Shown here one piece after another: positions 8,819-17,659 of a DNA stretch of 64,000 nt. The notes under the pieces are model-generated. The model had not been told where the DNA came from. It saw only the letters and a program-made list of their open reading frames with translations, and searched no databases. The DNA is taken from the NCBI GenBank assembly GCA_020073645.1, contig JAIQET010000003.1, positions 62,001-126,000 on the forward strand, given 5' to 3'. Numbering within the stretch: position 1 is the first letter of the stretch; every line of letters begins with the position of its first letter. Source of the stretch: Terriglobia bacterium. GTDB taxonomy: Bacteria; Acidobacteriota; Terriglobia; Terriglobales; Acidobacteriaceae. The position numbers and the translations under genes are program-made.

Positions 8819-11263
8819 ATGGCCAAGAACGGAAAAGCATCGTCCAACGGTAAAGCCGCCCACTGGGTGGGCAAGAAGCTCAAGCGCAAGGAAGACCCGC
8901 GCCTCATCCAGGGCATCAGCCACTACACCGACGATTTCAAGATGGCTGGGATGCTGTACTGCGTACTGGTGCGCTCTCCCCACGCCCACGCCGAGATTAA
9001 AGCCATCCGCACCGACGCCGCCCGCGCTCTGCCCGGAGTGGTGGCCGTCTTTACTGGCGAGGACACCTCCGCTGTCGGCGGCATCCCCTGCGCCATGCAG
9101 ATGCCGGACCTCAAGGTCCCCCGCCATCCGGTGCTGGCCACTGGCCGCGTGCGTTATCTCGGAGAGCCCGTCGCAGCCATCGTCGCCGAGGACATTTACA
9201 CCGCCAGCGATGCCGCGGAACTGGTTGAAGTGGACTACGAGCCGCTCCCGGTCGTCATCGACATGGAGAAAGCGCTCAGCAGCGACACTCCCTATGTCCA
9301 CGATCAATTCAACAGCAACCAGGCTTTTACCCACACCCTAAAGAACGGAGACATCGAAGCCGCCTTCAAGAAGGCCGACTGCATCGCCAGCCAGCGCATG
9401 CTCAACCAGCGCCTGGCGCCGATCGCCATGGAGCCGCGCGCCGTGATCGCCGAATATCTCCCTGGCGAAAATCGGCTGACTGTCTGGTCTTCGACGCAGA
9501 TTCCGCACCTGCTGAAGACGCAGATCTCGGTGATGGTTGGCCTCCCCGAAACCGCCGTGCGCGTGATCGCTCCCGAGGTCGGCGGAGGCTTTGGCAGCAA
9601 GCTCAACGTGTACGCGGAGGAGGGAATCGTTCCCTGGCTGGCCATGAAGCTGGGTCGTCTGGTGAAGTGGAACGAAACCCGCCGCGAGAATTTTCTCGCC
9701 ACCATCCACGGCCGCGACACCATCAACGACGTCGAACTCGCGCTCAAGAAGGACGGCACCATCCTCGGTATGCGTGCGCGCATCCTTGCCGATCTCGGCG
9801 CCTATCACCAGCTCCTGACCCCGCTCATCCCGCAGCTCACGGCGCTCATGCACGCCGGCTGCTACAGGATCCCGGCCATCCAGATCGACATCGTCGGTGT
9901 CTTCACCAACAAAATGTCCACCGACGCCTACCGCGGCGCCGGACGCCCCGAAGCCTGCTACAACGTCGAGCGCATCATGGACATCGGCGCCCGCGAGTTG
10001 GGCATGGACCCGGTCGAGTTCCGCCTCAAGAACTTCCCGCAGCCCAAGGAATTTCCCTACACCACCATCACCGGCCTCACCTACGACTCGGCCAAATATC
10101 AGGAGAGCCTCAAGAAGGCCCTCAAGCTCGCCGGATACGACGCCCTGCGCAAGCGCCAGAAGGCCGGATGGAAGAGCGGCAAGTACTACGGCATCGGCGT
10201 CTCCACTTACGTCGAAATCTGCGCCATCGGCCCGTCAGCCGCCACCCCTGCCGGAGGCTGGGAGAGCGGCACGGTCCGCATCGAGCCCACCGGGAAAGTA
10301 ACTTTGCTCACCGGAGCCTCACCCCATGGCCAGGGTGAAGAGACGACTTTCGCCCAGCTCATCGCCGACGAACTCGGCATTGATCCGGGCGACGTCAACG
10401 TCATCCACGGAGACACGCTTGCCGTGCCTTACGGCATCGGCACCTTCGGCAGCCGCGGCACCGCAGTCGGTGGCACCGCCGCCTACCTGGCCACGCAAAA
10501 GCTCAAAGCCAAGATGGCCACTCTCGCCGCTCACCTGCTGGGCTGCAAGCCCGCCGACATCACCATCGGCCGCGGCCGCCTCAGCGCCAAGGGAGGCAAG
10601 AAGTCCATCTCCTTCGGCGAACTGGTCATGTCCGCCTACACCGCTCGCAATATCCCCGCCGGATTCGAGCCTGGCATGGAAGCCACCCACTTCTTCGAAC
10701 CCTCGAACTTCACCTTCCCCTTTGGCACCCACATCGCCTCAGTCGAGGTTGACGCCGAAACCGGAGAAGTGAAGATAGAGAAATACGTCGGGGTGGATGA
10801 CTGCGGCAACGTCATCAACCCGCTCATCGTGGACGGCCAGATCCACGGCGGTATCGCCCAGGGCTTGGGCCAAGCCATGTGGGAAGAAGTCATCTACAAC
10901 GAGGATGGTCAGCTCATCACTGGCTCCCTGATGGACTACGTCATCCCCAAAGCCCACTTCTTCCCCGAATTCACCCTGGACCGCACCGTCACGCCCTCAC
11001 CCGTGAACCCGATGGGAGTCAAAGGAGTGGGCGAAGCCGGCACTATCGCATCCACCCCCTGCATGGTCAACGCCGTCTGCGACGCACTGGCTCCGCTCGG
11101 CGTTCGCCACATTGACATGCCGCTGAAACCCGAGCGCGTCTGGAAGGCCATCGCCGCCGAGCAAAGCGGCGGAATGGACCCGCTTCCACCTGAATTATCG
11201 TCCGCAGCCAAGCGAGGCACTTCTGCCAAAGCCGGCAAGTCATCTACCCGGAGGCGCCCATGA
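8819..11263 (+). CDS. coxL: CO dehydrogenase-like / xanthine dehydrogenase family Mo-binding large subunit (form II)
   Basis: An 814-residue molybdenum-cofactor subunit. Signature points are the N-terminal HWVGKKLKRKEDPRLIQG, the Moco-binding GGGFGSK segment, and the conserved active-site Glu739 in GVGEAGTIAS. The active-site loop is AYRGAGR (370-376), the form II pattern, not the AYXCSFR loop with the catalytic Cys of true form I CO dehydrogenase. Real CO oxidation is therefore uncertain; form II enzymes may act on other small organic substrates. The gene sits 3 nt after coxS and overlaps coxM by 4 nt (ATGA). No maturation genes (coxDEFG-like) are visible nearby. Confidence 0.93.
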   Translation: MAKNGKASSNGKAAHWVGKKLKRKEDPRLIQGISHYTDDFKMAGMLYCVLVRSPHAHAEIKAIRTDAARALPGVVAVFTGEDTSAVGGIPCAMQMPDLKVPRHPVLATGRVRYLGEPVAAIVAEDIYTASDAAELVEVDYEPLPVVIDMEKALSSDTPYVHDQFNSNQAFTHTLKNGDIEAAFKKADCIASQRMLNQRLAPIAMEPRAVIAEYLPGENRLTVWSSTQIPHLLKTQISVMVGLPETAVRVIAPEVGGGFGSKLNVYAEEGIVPWLAMKLGRLVKWNETRRENFLATIHGRDTINDVELALKKDGTILGMRARILADLGAYHQLLTPLIPQLTALMHAGCYRIPAIQIDIVGVFTNKMSTDAYRGAGRPEACYNVERIMDIGARELGMDPVEFRLKNFPQPKEFPYTTITGLTYDSAKYQESLKKALKLAGYDALRKRQKAGWKSGKYYGIGVSTYVEICAIGPSAATPAGGWESGTVRIEPTGKVTLLTGASPHGQGEETTFAQLIADELGIDPGDVNVIHGDTLAVPYGIGTFGSRGTAVGGTAAYLATQKLKAKMATLAAHLLGCKPADITIGRGRLSAKGGKKSISFGELVMSAYTARNIPAGFEPGMEATHFFEPSNFTFPFGTHIASVEVDAETGEVKIEKYVGVDDCGNVINPLIVDGQIHGGIAQGLGQAMWEEVIYNEDGQLITGSLMDYVIPKAHFFPEFTLDRTVTPSPVNPMGVKGVGEAGTIASTPCMVNAVCDALAPLGVRHIDMPLKPERVWKAIAAEQSGGMDPLPPELSSAAKRGTSAKAGKSSTRRRP

Positions 11264-12111
11264 TCCCCGCCAACTTCGACTACGAATCGCCACGCACGCT
11301 GAGCGAAGCTCTCGACATGCTCGCCTCCCGTGAAGACGCCAAGATCCTTGCCGGCGGCCACAGCCTGCTGCCCGCCATGAAGCTCCGCCTCGCCCAGCCG
11401 TCCATGCTGGTGGACATCGGCCGCATCGGGGGCCTCGCTTACATCCGCGAATCCGGTGACCAGATCCTCATCGGCGCCATGACGACTCACGCTGACGTCG
11501 CCGCCTCCAAACTCCTGCTCCGTTCTTCCCCTTTATTGGCCATGACCGCCACCCAGATCGGCGACACGCAGGTGCGCAACCGCGGCACCATCGGAGGCTC
11601 GCTCGCCCAGGCTCATCCCTCCGCCGACTACCCCGCGGCCGTGCTTGCGCTCGACGCCGAACTCGTGGTCCACAGCCGCAAGGGAGAGCGCGTCATCCCC
11701 GCGACCAAGTTCTTCACCGGGATGTTCTCCACCCAGTTGCACAACGACGAAATCCTCACTGAGATCCGCATCCCAAGAACTCCCGGCGAAGGAGTCGCCT
11801 ACAAGAAATTCCATCATCCCGCCTCGGGATACGCGGTGGTCGGGATCGCCGTGCGCGTGAAGATGTCCGGAGGAAAAATCGACAGCGCTGCAGTCGGAAT
11901 TACTGGCGTGTCGGACATCGCCTACCGCGCTACCAAAGTAGAGAACGCCCTGCGCGGCAAGCCCGCCGCTGCCATCGCCGATGCTGCGACTCACGCCGCC
12001 GACGGCGCCGAAGTCCTCGGCGACTACTACGCCTCCACCGAATACCGCCAGCATCTGGCCGTGGTCATAACTCGCCGCGCTCTGGACCAGGCGGCGGGAG
12101 CCAAGCGCTGA
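11260..12111 (+). CDS. coxM: CO dehydrogenase-like medium (FAD-binding) subunit
   Basis: The flavoprotein subunit, 283 residues. FAD-binding motifs AGGHSLLPAMKLRL (near 32-45) and the second motif TIGGSLAQAHPSADYPA (about 111-127) are both intact. A C-terminal CO-dehydrogenase flavoprotein domain follows. ATG 11260 overlaps the coxL stop codon, indicating translational coupling. It accepts electrons from CoxS and passes them to an acceptor, possibly quinone. The S-L-M order fits form II clusters. Confidence 0.93.
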   Translation: MIPANFDYESPRTLSEALDMLASREDAKILAGGHSLLPAMKLRLAQPSMLVDIGRIGGLAYIRESGDQILIGAMTTHADVAASKLLLRSSPLLAMTATQIGDTQVRNRGTIGGSLAQAHPSADYPAAVLALDAELVVHSRKGERVIPATKFFTGMFSTQLHNDEILTEIRIPRTPGEGVAYKKFHHPASGYAVVGIAVRVKMSGGKIDSAAVGITGVSDIAYRATKVENALRGKPAAAIADAATHAADGAEVLGDYYASTEYRQHLAVVITRRALDQAAGAKR

Positions 12112-12163
12112 GACGAGTCAAACGTGCTTGGTAACCCTGACCGGGCATGCTAGGCTGTGCCCC

Positions 12164-12472
12164 ATGTCACGGCTTTTGCTGGGGATCATCGCCGGCCTGG
12201 TGTTCGGCTTGCTGGACGTTGTCCTGATGTTGCCCCTGAGCTTTCCTGACAAGCGCGCAGCGATCACAGGAGCCTTTATCAACCGCTTCTCCATAGGGTT
12301 TGTGATTGGCGCGGTGCAGTTGAATTGGCCGGGTTGGGCCGTCGGGCTGTTCATCGGCGTGCTGCTAAGCCTTGCCGACGCCGTCATTACCAAGTCCTAC
12401 GCCCCCATCCTCGGCCTGGGAGCGGTAGGCGGCGCCCTTATCGGCTTCCTCGTCCAGCGCTTCGGGCATTAG
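12164..12472 (+). CDS. Small integral membrane protein
   Basis: A 102-residue very hydrophobic protein with about four membrane segments (LLLGIIAGLVFGLLDVVLML, FSIGFVIGAVQL, WAVGLFIGVLLSLADAVI, GLGAVGGALIGFLV). I chose ATG 12164 (MSRLLLG), the natural start before the first helix; an upstream in-frame GTG at 12128 would add 12 unlikely residues. It ends 4 nt inside the convergent gene at 12469. Function unknown. Confidence 0.65.
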   Translation: MSRLLLGIIAGLVFGLLDVVLMLPLSFPDKRAAITGAFINRFSIGFVIGAVQLNWPGWAVGLFIGVLLSLADAVITKSYAPILGLGAVGGALIGFLVQRFGH

Positions 12473-12906
12473 CTTCCGGGTGTGTTGCGCGCGCTACTGG
12501 CCAGGACTTTCACCCCGCGCACATTCCGGTTGATAACGAAGATGCGGATGTTGTTGTCCTCCGGGTCGTTGGGAAAGACGAAGAAACCAGTCTTCTGAGG
12601 ATTGAACGCCTCCGTCCTGCCGACGATCTTCTCACCATCGTGAAACGTGACTTCCAGTGCCTTGCCGTGGCCCTGTGGGCTCAGGTCGTGACGCCTCTGG
12701 TGCTGGGAATCCCCGGTGAAATCTTTCACGAAGAAGATTGCCTTGAGGTCCTTGAACTTCAAATCTGTGCCCAGGTGATGAGGCGAGTTTTCGTCAGCGA
12801 AGAGACGGCAGTGGTCCTTCAGCGCAGAAAAGTCGTAGACGTGTCCCTTCATACGGCGTCCGTCGAGTAAGGCCACAACCACCTTGTTCGACTGTTCTCC
12901 AGCCAC
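12469..12906 (-). CDS. Conserved hypothetical protein, two-barrel-like
   Basis: A 145-residue soluble protein with two similar beta-rich halves: VVVALLDGRRMKGHVYDFSA and ALEVTFHDGEKIVGRTEAFN. Each begins with a (V/L)xxxDGxxxxG strand-turn-strand unit, suggesting tandem small barrels. A FFVFPNDPEDNNIRIFVINR motif near the C-terminus is highly patterned. I do not recognise a catalytic site. It faces the hypothetical gene at 13158 divergently and converges on the membrane protein gene at its 3' end. Confidence 0.65.
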   Translation of the reverse strand: MAGEQSNKVVVALLDGRRMKGHVYDFSALKDHCRLFADENSPHHLGTDLKFKDLKAIFFVKDFTGDSQHQRRHDLSPQGHGKALEVTFHDGEKIVGRTEAFNPQKTGFFVFPNDPEDNNIRIFVINRNVRGVKVLASSARNTPGS

Positions 12907-13157
12907 AAAGTTCTCCCCGCCGCCGAAAGCTTATCACTCTCCATCCCGTGCCGTGTGCAAACTTCTGTAGTTTGGCCTGCGTCGAGTTTTGAGTTCCATT
13001 GGATCGGTGTACTATGGCGGAGTGATGTAAGCTGTTTCCCGGATTTCTTCCCCCCGGAAAACTCCATCTCCACTTTGTGATCGCCGAGAAGCGGCGGTCA
13101 CGCAGACTCTCCCAACCGCGGAGTCCGGCTCCACGCGTTGACGGAATGGAGGCAATC

Positions 13158-14189
13158 ATGGGCAACATGGGAAATCTGGTTCTCGAGCTGATCAATGCCG
13201 AACGCGCGGCAGCGAAAGAGCCCAACTGCACGATTGAGTTTCTACGGCTGGATCAAGTGACCATCGCTCGCGCCAACCACGTAGAATTTCCGCCGCAACA
13301 CCGCTTTACTCTGCCCGCCTTCCCGCAAGCGCAGAACCTGCGTTGCATGATTACACCGTCGCTCTACCGCATCGTGCAGTCCGAGTTTTTCACCCTTACC
13401 GACGGCCAAGAGAAAGACGCATCGGCGATCGTGCTGCGCGACCCCGCCCAGTGGCGTCCCGATTTTGGGAAATGGGACTCTTTATCGCCCCAGTTCGATA
13501 CTCTGAAAGGCGTCCTCGCCAACCGGCTTCTCAAGCTGAAACATGGCCCGGATGTGGGCGTCGTCACTCCGGCGGTCTATGACGGAATGACTTCTGCCGC
13601 GCTGTTGCTCGCAAAGATGGCCCTGCTGAATCTTTTTGCCGTGCTCAGTGCGCAGAACGATCCGGTGAGCACCAAGCCCTGGTTCAATTTTGTGAAACAG
13701 ATTCTCGTGATCGACCAGGAGCGCTGCGTGGCCGTCGTGGACGAAGCTCTGTTTACCACCATCGATAAAATTCGCACCCACCTGGATGATTTCAAGCGCG
13801 AGAAGTTTTTTCCGGGAGACACTTCGCTGCACACCGACAACATCCCCAGCGAATATCAACTGACCGCCCCGATGATCAGCGTGAAGTGTGCCTATGAACA
13901 GGGCAATGTGCAATTCACCATGGCGCGGGTCAGAAACGCGCAGGGTGACGCCGTCCTGCTCGACTGCGACATGGACGAACATAGCAATGTGATCGAACAC
14001 GTGTCCGACGTCTTCAAGCACATCTTCACCGGGGGCACAAATCCCATCGACATTCATGAATACATCGTGCACCACCAGCAGGGGGTCGATTTGGGATACG
14101 ACTTGCGGCCGCTGGGAGAAGGTCTGGCTCCTGTGGCGGTAGTACAGCCCAGGAGGAGCAGTCGGCGCCTGCGCGACAAGCCCGCGTGA
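13158..14189 (+). CDS. Conserved hypothetical protein (343 aa)
   Basis: Unrecognised cytoplasmic protein without signal peptide or membrane segment. ATG 13158 was chosen because GGAGG lies 5 nt upstream; an in-frame ATG at 13146 overlaps that site. The sequence alternates helical stretches (LVLELINAERAAAKEPN) with beta-rich ones; the C-terminal tail is basic (PRRSSRRLRDKPA). Codon use matches its neighbours, supporting a real gene. No catalytic motif was identified and I assign no function. Confidence 0.7.
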   Translation: MGNMGNLVLELINAERAAAKEPNCTIEFLRLDQVTIARANHVEFPPQHRFTLPAFPQAQNLRCMITPSLYRIVQSEFFTLTDGQEKDASAIVLRDPAQWRPDFGKWDSLSPQFDTLKGVLANRLLKLKHGPDVGVVTPAVYDGMTSAALLLAKMALLNLFAVLSAQNDPVSTKPWFNFVKQILVIDQERCVAVVDEALFTTIDKIRTHLDDFKREKFFPGDTSLHTDNIPSEYQLTAPMISVKCAYEQGNVQFTMARVRNAQGDAVLLDCDMDEHSNVIEHVSDVFKHIFTGGTNPIDIHEYIVHHQQGVDLGYDLRPLGEGLAPVAVVQPRRSSRRLRDKPA

Positions 14190-14263
14190 CCTGGCTTGCC
14201 CTCGGGACGAGACTTACGGGTATCTTCGGGAAGAATACTGCCTTGAGCGGTGCAGCAGTCCGC

Positions 14264-14797
14264 CTACCGCCTTCGCTGCGCGCCCACCAAAGCCACCGCA
14301 ATCACGCAGTTTTCCGAGGAGCGATTGTGCCAGGCGTGGCGGGTTCCGTTCTGCACCACGCAGTCACCCGCTTTCAGCAGAACTTCGGCTCCGTCGTCGA
14401 GTTCCAGGTACGCTTCGCCTGACACGATTACGTCGAAGTCCACGGTGTCGGTGGTGTGCATACCCGGGTGATCGAACTCCAGCACCTCAGCCATTCCCGG
14501 CAGCTTTTCCTGCAGCTCAGCCAGGGCCGAAGCCATGTCCACATCCTGGGCAATCGTGTGCGTGCCCGGGGGCACGGTGAAGAAGCCGAAGCGGAAGCCT
14601 TGAGGCGCAGGGAAGTAGCGGGCCGGCAGCGGTGCCTTCCCGTCACTCGGGAGCTGCACAGTCGTTTCGCTTCCCCACAAGCGATGAAACTCGAACCCTG
14701 GCAGCATGCCGAGGGTTACCGGCTCCCTGGCCGCGTCCGTAACAAAGATGGACTTCCCCGACTCGGTCTGCCCAGTCACCACGCAGCGAATCTTCAC
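14264..14797 (-). CDS. Cupin-domain protein
   Basis: A 177-residue single-domain cupin. The start is GTG 14797, placed 6 nt after a strong GGGAGGA site. The cupin core lies near residues 100-175: HPGMHTTDTVDFDVIVSGEAYLELDDG resembles motif 1 (His and Glu ligands partly replaced), and GDCVVQNGTRHAWHNRS is motif 2 with its His ligand. This layout is found in acidobacterial and proteobacterial cupins of unknown substrate. It converges with the gene at 13158. Confidence 0.78.
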   Translation of the reverse strand: MKIRCVVTGQTESGKSIFVTDAAREPVTLGMLPGFEFHRLWGSETTVQLPSDGKAPLPARYFPAPQGFRFGFFTVPPGTHTIAQDVDMASALAELQEKLPGMAEVLEFDHPGMHTTDTVDFDVIVSGEAYLELDDGAEVLLKAGDCVVQNGTRHAWHNRSSENCVIAVALVGAQRRR

Positions 14798-14903
14798 TGT
14801 GAATCCTCCCTGGCAAGCCGGGGCTCTCCGGCTGCGCGCTTCATGGGAATAGCTCGAGTTCGGAGGTCCCAGACCCGCTGAGGTTGGCCGGCCGATCACC
14901 CGG

Positions 14904-15074
14904 TTATTTCAGTTTCACGAATAGCAAAACGAAGATCGCCCAAATCCCCACCGTCACCGGGAACTGCACCAACTGAGCGTCACGCAACGCGCCACCTCTG
15001 GGAACCAGATAGGTCAGCAGGAGCATGGCGATTGCCGTGAGTATGCCAAGCAGCAGTTTGCTCTTCGAATTCAT
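14904..15074 (-). CDS. Small two-helix membrane protein
   Basis: A 56-residue protein with two hydrophobic helices (LLLGILTAIAMLLLTYLVP and FPVTVGIWAIFVLLFVKLK) joined by a short polar loop. ATG 15074 follows GAGG at about 9 nt. It reads in the same direction as the cupin gene, about 100 nt upstream of it. Function unknown; confidence rests on hydrophobic pattern and ribosome-binding site. Confidence 0.55.
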   Translation of the reverse strand: MNSKSKLLLGILTAIAMLLLTYLVPRGGALRDAQLVQFPVTVGIWAIFVLLFVKLK

Positions 15075-15224
15075 GTTGGTTCGACCTCGCTTTCCCCTTG
15101 GTCTACCTTGTCGGTTAAGTCCGGCCCAGGTTTCAGCCGAAGAGTATACCCCCATCCGATGGCCAGGGTTGCCTTGCCGGCCTGCGCGGCGGATAATCGG
15201 GCGTTCCGCTCAGGAGGTACTCGC

Positions 15225-15710
15225 GTGACTACCAACCCCATCGCATTCCCCGTTCCCAGCGCATTGCATCGCGGCGAGAAGGAATTGCCCTTCGTTCCTT
15301 ACCAGGAGGGCGTGACTTTTCAGTTGCTCCAGGCCGACATTGCTGTTGGGTTGTGGGTCGTCCGGGTCCGTTTCCAACCGGGCGTGACCATCCAGCGCCA
15401 CAAGCATACCGGTGAAGTCTTCGGCTTCACTCTGCGGGGCGCCTGGAAGTATCTCGAATACCCCGAGGTCAACACCGCCGGATCGTATCTCTACGAGCCC
15501 GCCGGATCGGTGCACACTTTGCACGCACTGGAGAGCAACAAAGAAATCACCGACGCCTGGTTTGCCATACGCGGGGCGAACCTGAATCTCGACGACAAAG
15601 GCAACGTCGAGGCCGTGTTGGACGCCGCCGCCGTGCTGGAAATCTATCTCGCCCAGTGCCGCCAGGCCGGCCACCCCCGGCCCGATGTAATTAGTGCTCT
15701 CGTCGCCTAG
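15225..15710 (+). CDS. Cupin protein, 2,4'-dihydroxyacetophenone dioxygenase-like
   Basis: A 161-residue cupin. GTG 15225 lies 7 nt after a perfect AGGAGG. Metal-site motifs are visible: QRHKHTGEVFGFTLRGAWKY (two His and Glu, motif 1) and PAGSVHTLHALE (motif 2 His). The general pattern and length match cupins annotated as 2,4'-dihydroxyacetophenone dioxygenase, a C-C bond-cleaving iron enzyme, but this family is often over-annotated, so substrate is uncertain. It is divergent from the small membrane protein gene. Confidence 0.8.
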   Translation: MTTNPIAFPVPSALHRGEKELPFVPYQEGVTFQLLQADIAVGLWVVRVRFQPGVTIQRHKHTGEVFGFTLRGAWKYLEYPEVNTAGSYLYEPAGSVHTLHALESNKEITDAWFAIRGANLNLDDKGNVEAVLDAAAVLEIYLAQCRQAGHPRPDVISALVA

Positions 15711-15865
15711 GGGCTGACCTTCGTAGTTGCGGCCGTGCTGGTCTTTGTTGCCAACCGCTGCGCAAACGGAATGAGCCGCAATTCGTTGATTCCACTGCAT
15801 CGTCGAGCGAGACCCCGCTGCCAACCCCCGGCCACCAGACCTCCGCTGGAACTTTTCTCCACAAC

Positions 15866-15907
15866 CGAAATCTAACCCAGCACGTACGAAATCTAACCCA
15901 GCACGTA
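15866..15907. repeat. Perfect 21-bp tandem duplication
   Basis: The 21-bp unit CGAAATCTAACCCAGCACGTA occurs twice head to tail (15866-15886 and 15887-15907), 29 bp before the msrA start. It lies where a promoter or operator for msrA would be expected. Only two copies; could be a recent slippage event or a doubled binding site. Confidence 0.85.
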
Positions 15908-15935
15908 CTAGAATGTCCGTAATCGGGGGATGGCT

Positions 15936-16655
15936 ATGTTCCGATCCTATTTTCGTTCCAGCGTAGTCTTGTCACTGCTCCTGGTTGCCGCGCTAGCTAG
16001 CTACGCCGGCGGCAAGCCGAAGTTTCCCAGCCCTGCCGTGGATGCTGCCCTGGCCACCGCCAAGGGCGAACAAACCGCGGTGGTCGCGGGCGGCTGTTTT
16101 TGGGGAGTTCAAGAGGTCTTCCAGCACGTGAAGGGCGTCATCAGCGCTACCTCGGGATACTCCGGGGGCGAGGCTCGCACCGCTCACTACGATCAGGTTA
16201 GTGACGGCAACACCGGCCACGCGGAGTCGGTGAAGATTGTCTACGATCCGTCGCAGATCACTTATGGCCAACTGCTGCGCGTGTTTTTCTACGTAGCGCA
16301 CGATCCCACGGAGCTCAACCGGCAAGGGCCCGACGAGGGAACACAATACCGCTCGGTGATTTTCTACGCCAGCGACGAGCAGAAAAAGATTGCCGAGGCC
16401 TACATCGCGCAGCTCAACGCCGCGAAAGTGTACCGCGAACCGATCGTGACCCAGGTGGTGCCGCTGAAGGCGTTTTATGCGGCCGAGGAGCATCACCAGA
16501 ATTACGCTAAGCGGCATCCGAATGATCCCTACATCTCCTTCAACGACGCGCCCAAGCTCGATGACTTAAAGGACCTCGTGCCCGAGCTGTACACCAAGAA
16601 CTGGTCCGCGGCCGCAGCGCCGCCGTCCGCTGGAACGCAGGCGGCCAAGAAGTAA
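15936..16655 (+). CDS. msrA: Peptide-methionine (S)-S-oxide reductase, exported
   Basis: Reduces the S-epimer of methionine sulfoxide in oxidised proteins. The catalytic motif GGCFWG has Cys54; the GYSGG and EHHQNY motifs of the family are present. An N-terminal hydrophobic segment (VVLSLLLVAALASYAGG) is a signal peptide, so the enzyme works in the periplasm. The C-terminal tail is extended and Ala-rich. ATG 15936 suits the GGGGG site better than ATG 15930. The msrB gene follows after 11 nt, so they are an operon for repair of exported proteins. Confidence 0.93.
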   Translation: MFRSYFRSSVVLSLLLVAALASYAGGKPKFPSPAVDAALATAKGEQTAVVAGGCFWGVQEVFQHVKGVISATSGYSGGEARTAHYDQVSDGNTGHAESVKIVYDPSQITYGQLLRVFFYVAHDPTELNRQGPDEGTQYRSVIFYASDEQKKIAEAYIAQLNAAKVYREPIVTQVVPLKAFYAAEEHHQNYAKRHPNDPYISFNDAPKLDDLKDLVPELYTKNWSAAAAPPSAGTQAAKK

Positions 16656-16666
16656 GGGCGGAAGAC

Positions 16667-17269
16667 ATGTTCGACTCGAATCTCGATCAGGATCCTGCTT
16701 CGGTGAAGCGGACGCGCCGCGCGTTCCTGATCACCTCGGCTTCGGCGCTTGCGGGCGTGGCGCTGTGGTCAGCCCGCAAGCCGCGAATCCTCGAGGCGAA
16801 GACCTCGACCCAGCCCGGGGATGTGACCATCGTGCAGTTCTCCGACGATGGCAAGCGGCTGAGAACCGCACGTGTCCCCAAGGTGGTGAAGACGGAAGAG
16901 GAATGGCGGAAGCAGTTGTCGCCGAACGCATTCGACATCACGCGCCACGCCGACACTGAATTTGCCTACTCCGGAAAGTACTGGGACCTGCACGACAAGG
17001 GACTCTACCGCTGCATCTGCTGCGACAACGCCCTGTTCAGTTCAGAGACCAAGTTCGAGTCCGGCACCGGCTGGCCCAGCTTCTGGGCGCCGATTGCAAA
17101 AGAGAATGTTAGCACCGAAAAGGACAAAACTTTTGGGATGGTTCGGGACGCGGTTTCCTGCACGCTATGCGACGCGCATCTGGGCCACGTATTCGACGAC
17201 GGTCCGCCGCCCACCGGCCTTCGCTACTGCATGAATTCCGCTTCGCTACGGTTCGTCAAGCGTACCTAG
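16667..17269 (+). CDS. msrB: Peptide-methionine (R)-S-oxide reductase, Tat-exported
   Basis: Reduces the R-epimer of methionine sulfoxide and complements MsrA. Zinc ligands are Cys116/Cys119 and Cys165/Cys168; the catalytic Cys188 is in RYCMNSASLRF. The N-terminus carries a twin-arginine motif (RTRRAFLITSASALAG), unlike MsrA's Sec-type leader. This implies folding, perhaps with zinc, before export. The 3' end overlaps the convergent gene at 17256 by 14 nt. Confidence 0.93.
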   Translation: MFDSNLDQDPASVKRTRRAFLITSASALAGVALWSARKPRILEAKTSTQPGDVTIVQFSDDGKRLRTARVPKVVKTEEEWRKQLSPNAFDITRHADTEFAYSGKYWDLHDKGLYRCICCDNALFSSETKFESGTGWPSFWAPIAKENVSTEKDKTFGMVRDAVSCTLCDAHLGHVFDDGPPPTGLRYCMNSASLRFVKRT

Positions 17270-17651
17270 GGGCAGGCCGCGACGCCGATTCATTGCTGGT
17301 TCGCGTGCACTCGTGGATTTCCCGGATCGACGAGGTGATGATCGGGGTGCGGTAGTCGGAATGATGAAACTCCAGGCGCATGCCTCGGCCTACAAAGCGC
17401 TGCTTCAGCATGGAACCGCCCCAGGTTGAACCGTGAATCGTAACCAGCACGGGCTGGGGGCAGAACTCCGGGTGGCCTGACAGCAAAGCCTGGCTCCCGC
17501 CCAGGAGCACAGCGGTATAACAATGGTGCTGGGTATGGATCCGCAGCACAGTGGTGGGAGTGCAATCGTCCAGGCATACCCCGCCCTCGATCTCCGACTG
17601 CACGATGTTGTGGTTCACTTCATCGCCGAGGTTGGGATGAGGCATGAACAT
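17256..17651 (-). CDS. Conserved hypothetical protein
   Basis: A 131-residue protein without recognised domain. Its central part (TVLRIHTQHHCYTAVLLGGS, VTIHGSTWGGSMLKQRFVGR, GMRLEFHH) looks like a beta-rich folded core. It starts 8 nt downstream of the exported methyltransferase gene on the same strand, so it is likely co-transcribed; start could be ATG 17651 or ATG 17645. Its 3' end overlaps msrB by 14 nt. Patterned sequence and tight spacing argue it is real. Confidence 0.65.
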   Translation of the reverse strand: MFMPHPNLGDEVNHNIVQSEIEGGVCLDDCTPTTVLRIHTQHHCYTAVLLGGSQALLSGHPEFCPQPVLVTIHGSTWGGSMLKQRFVGRGMRLEFHHSDYRTPIITSSIREIHECTRTSNESASRPAPRYA

Positions 17652-17659
17652 ATGGGCCG

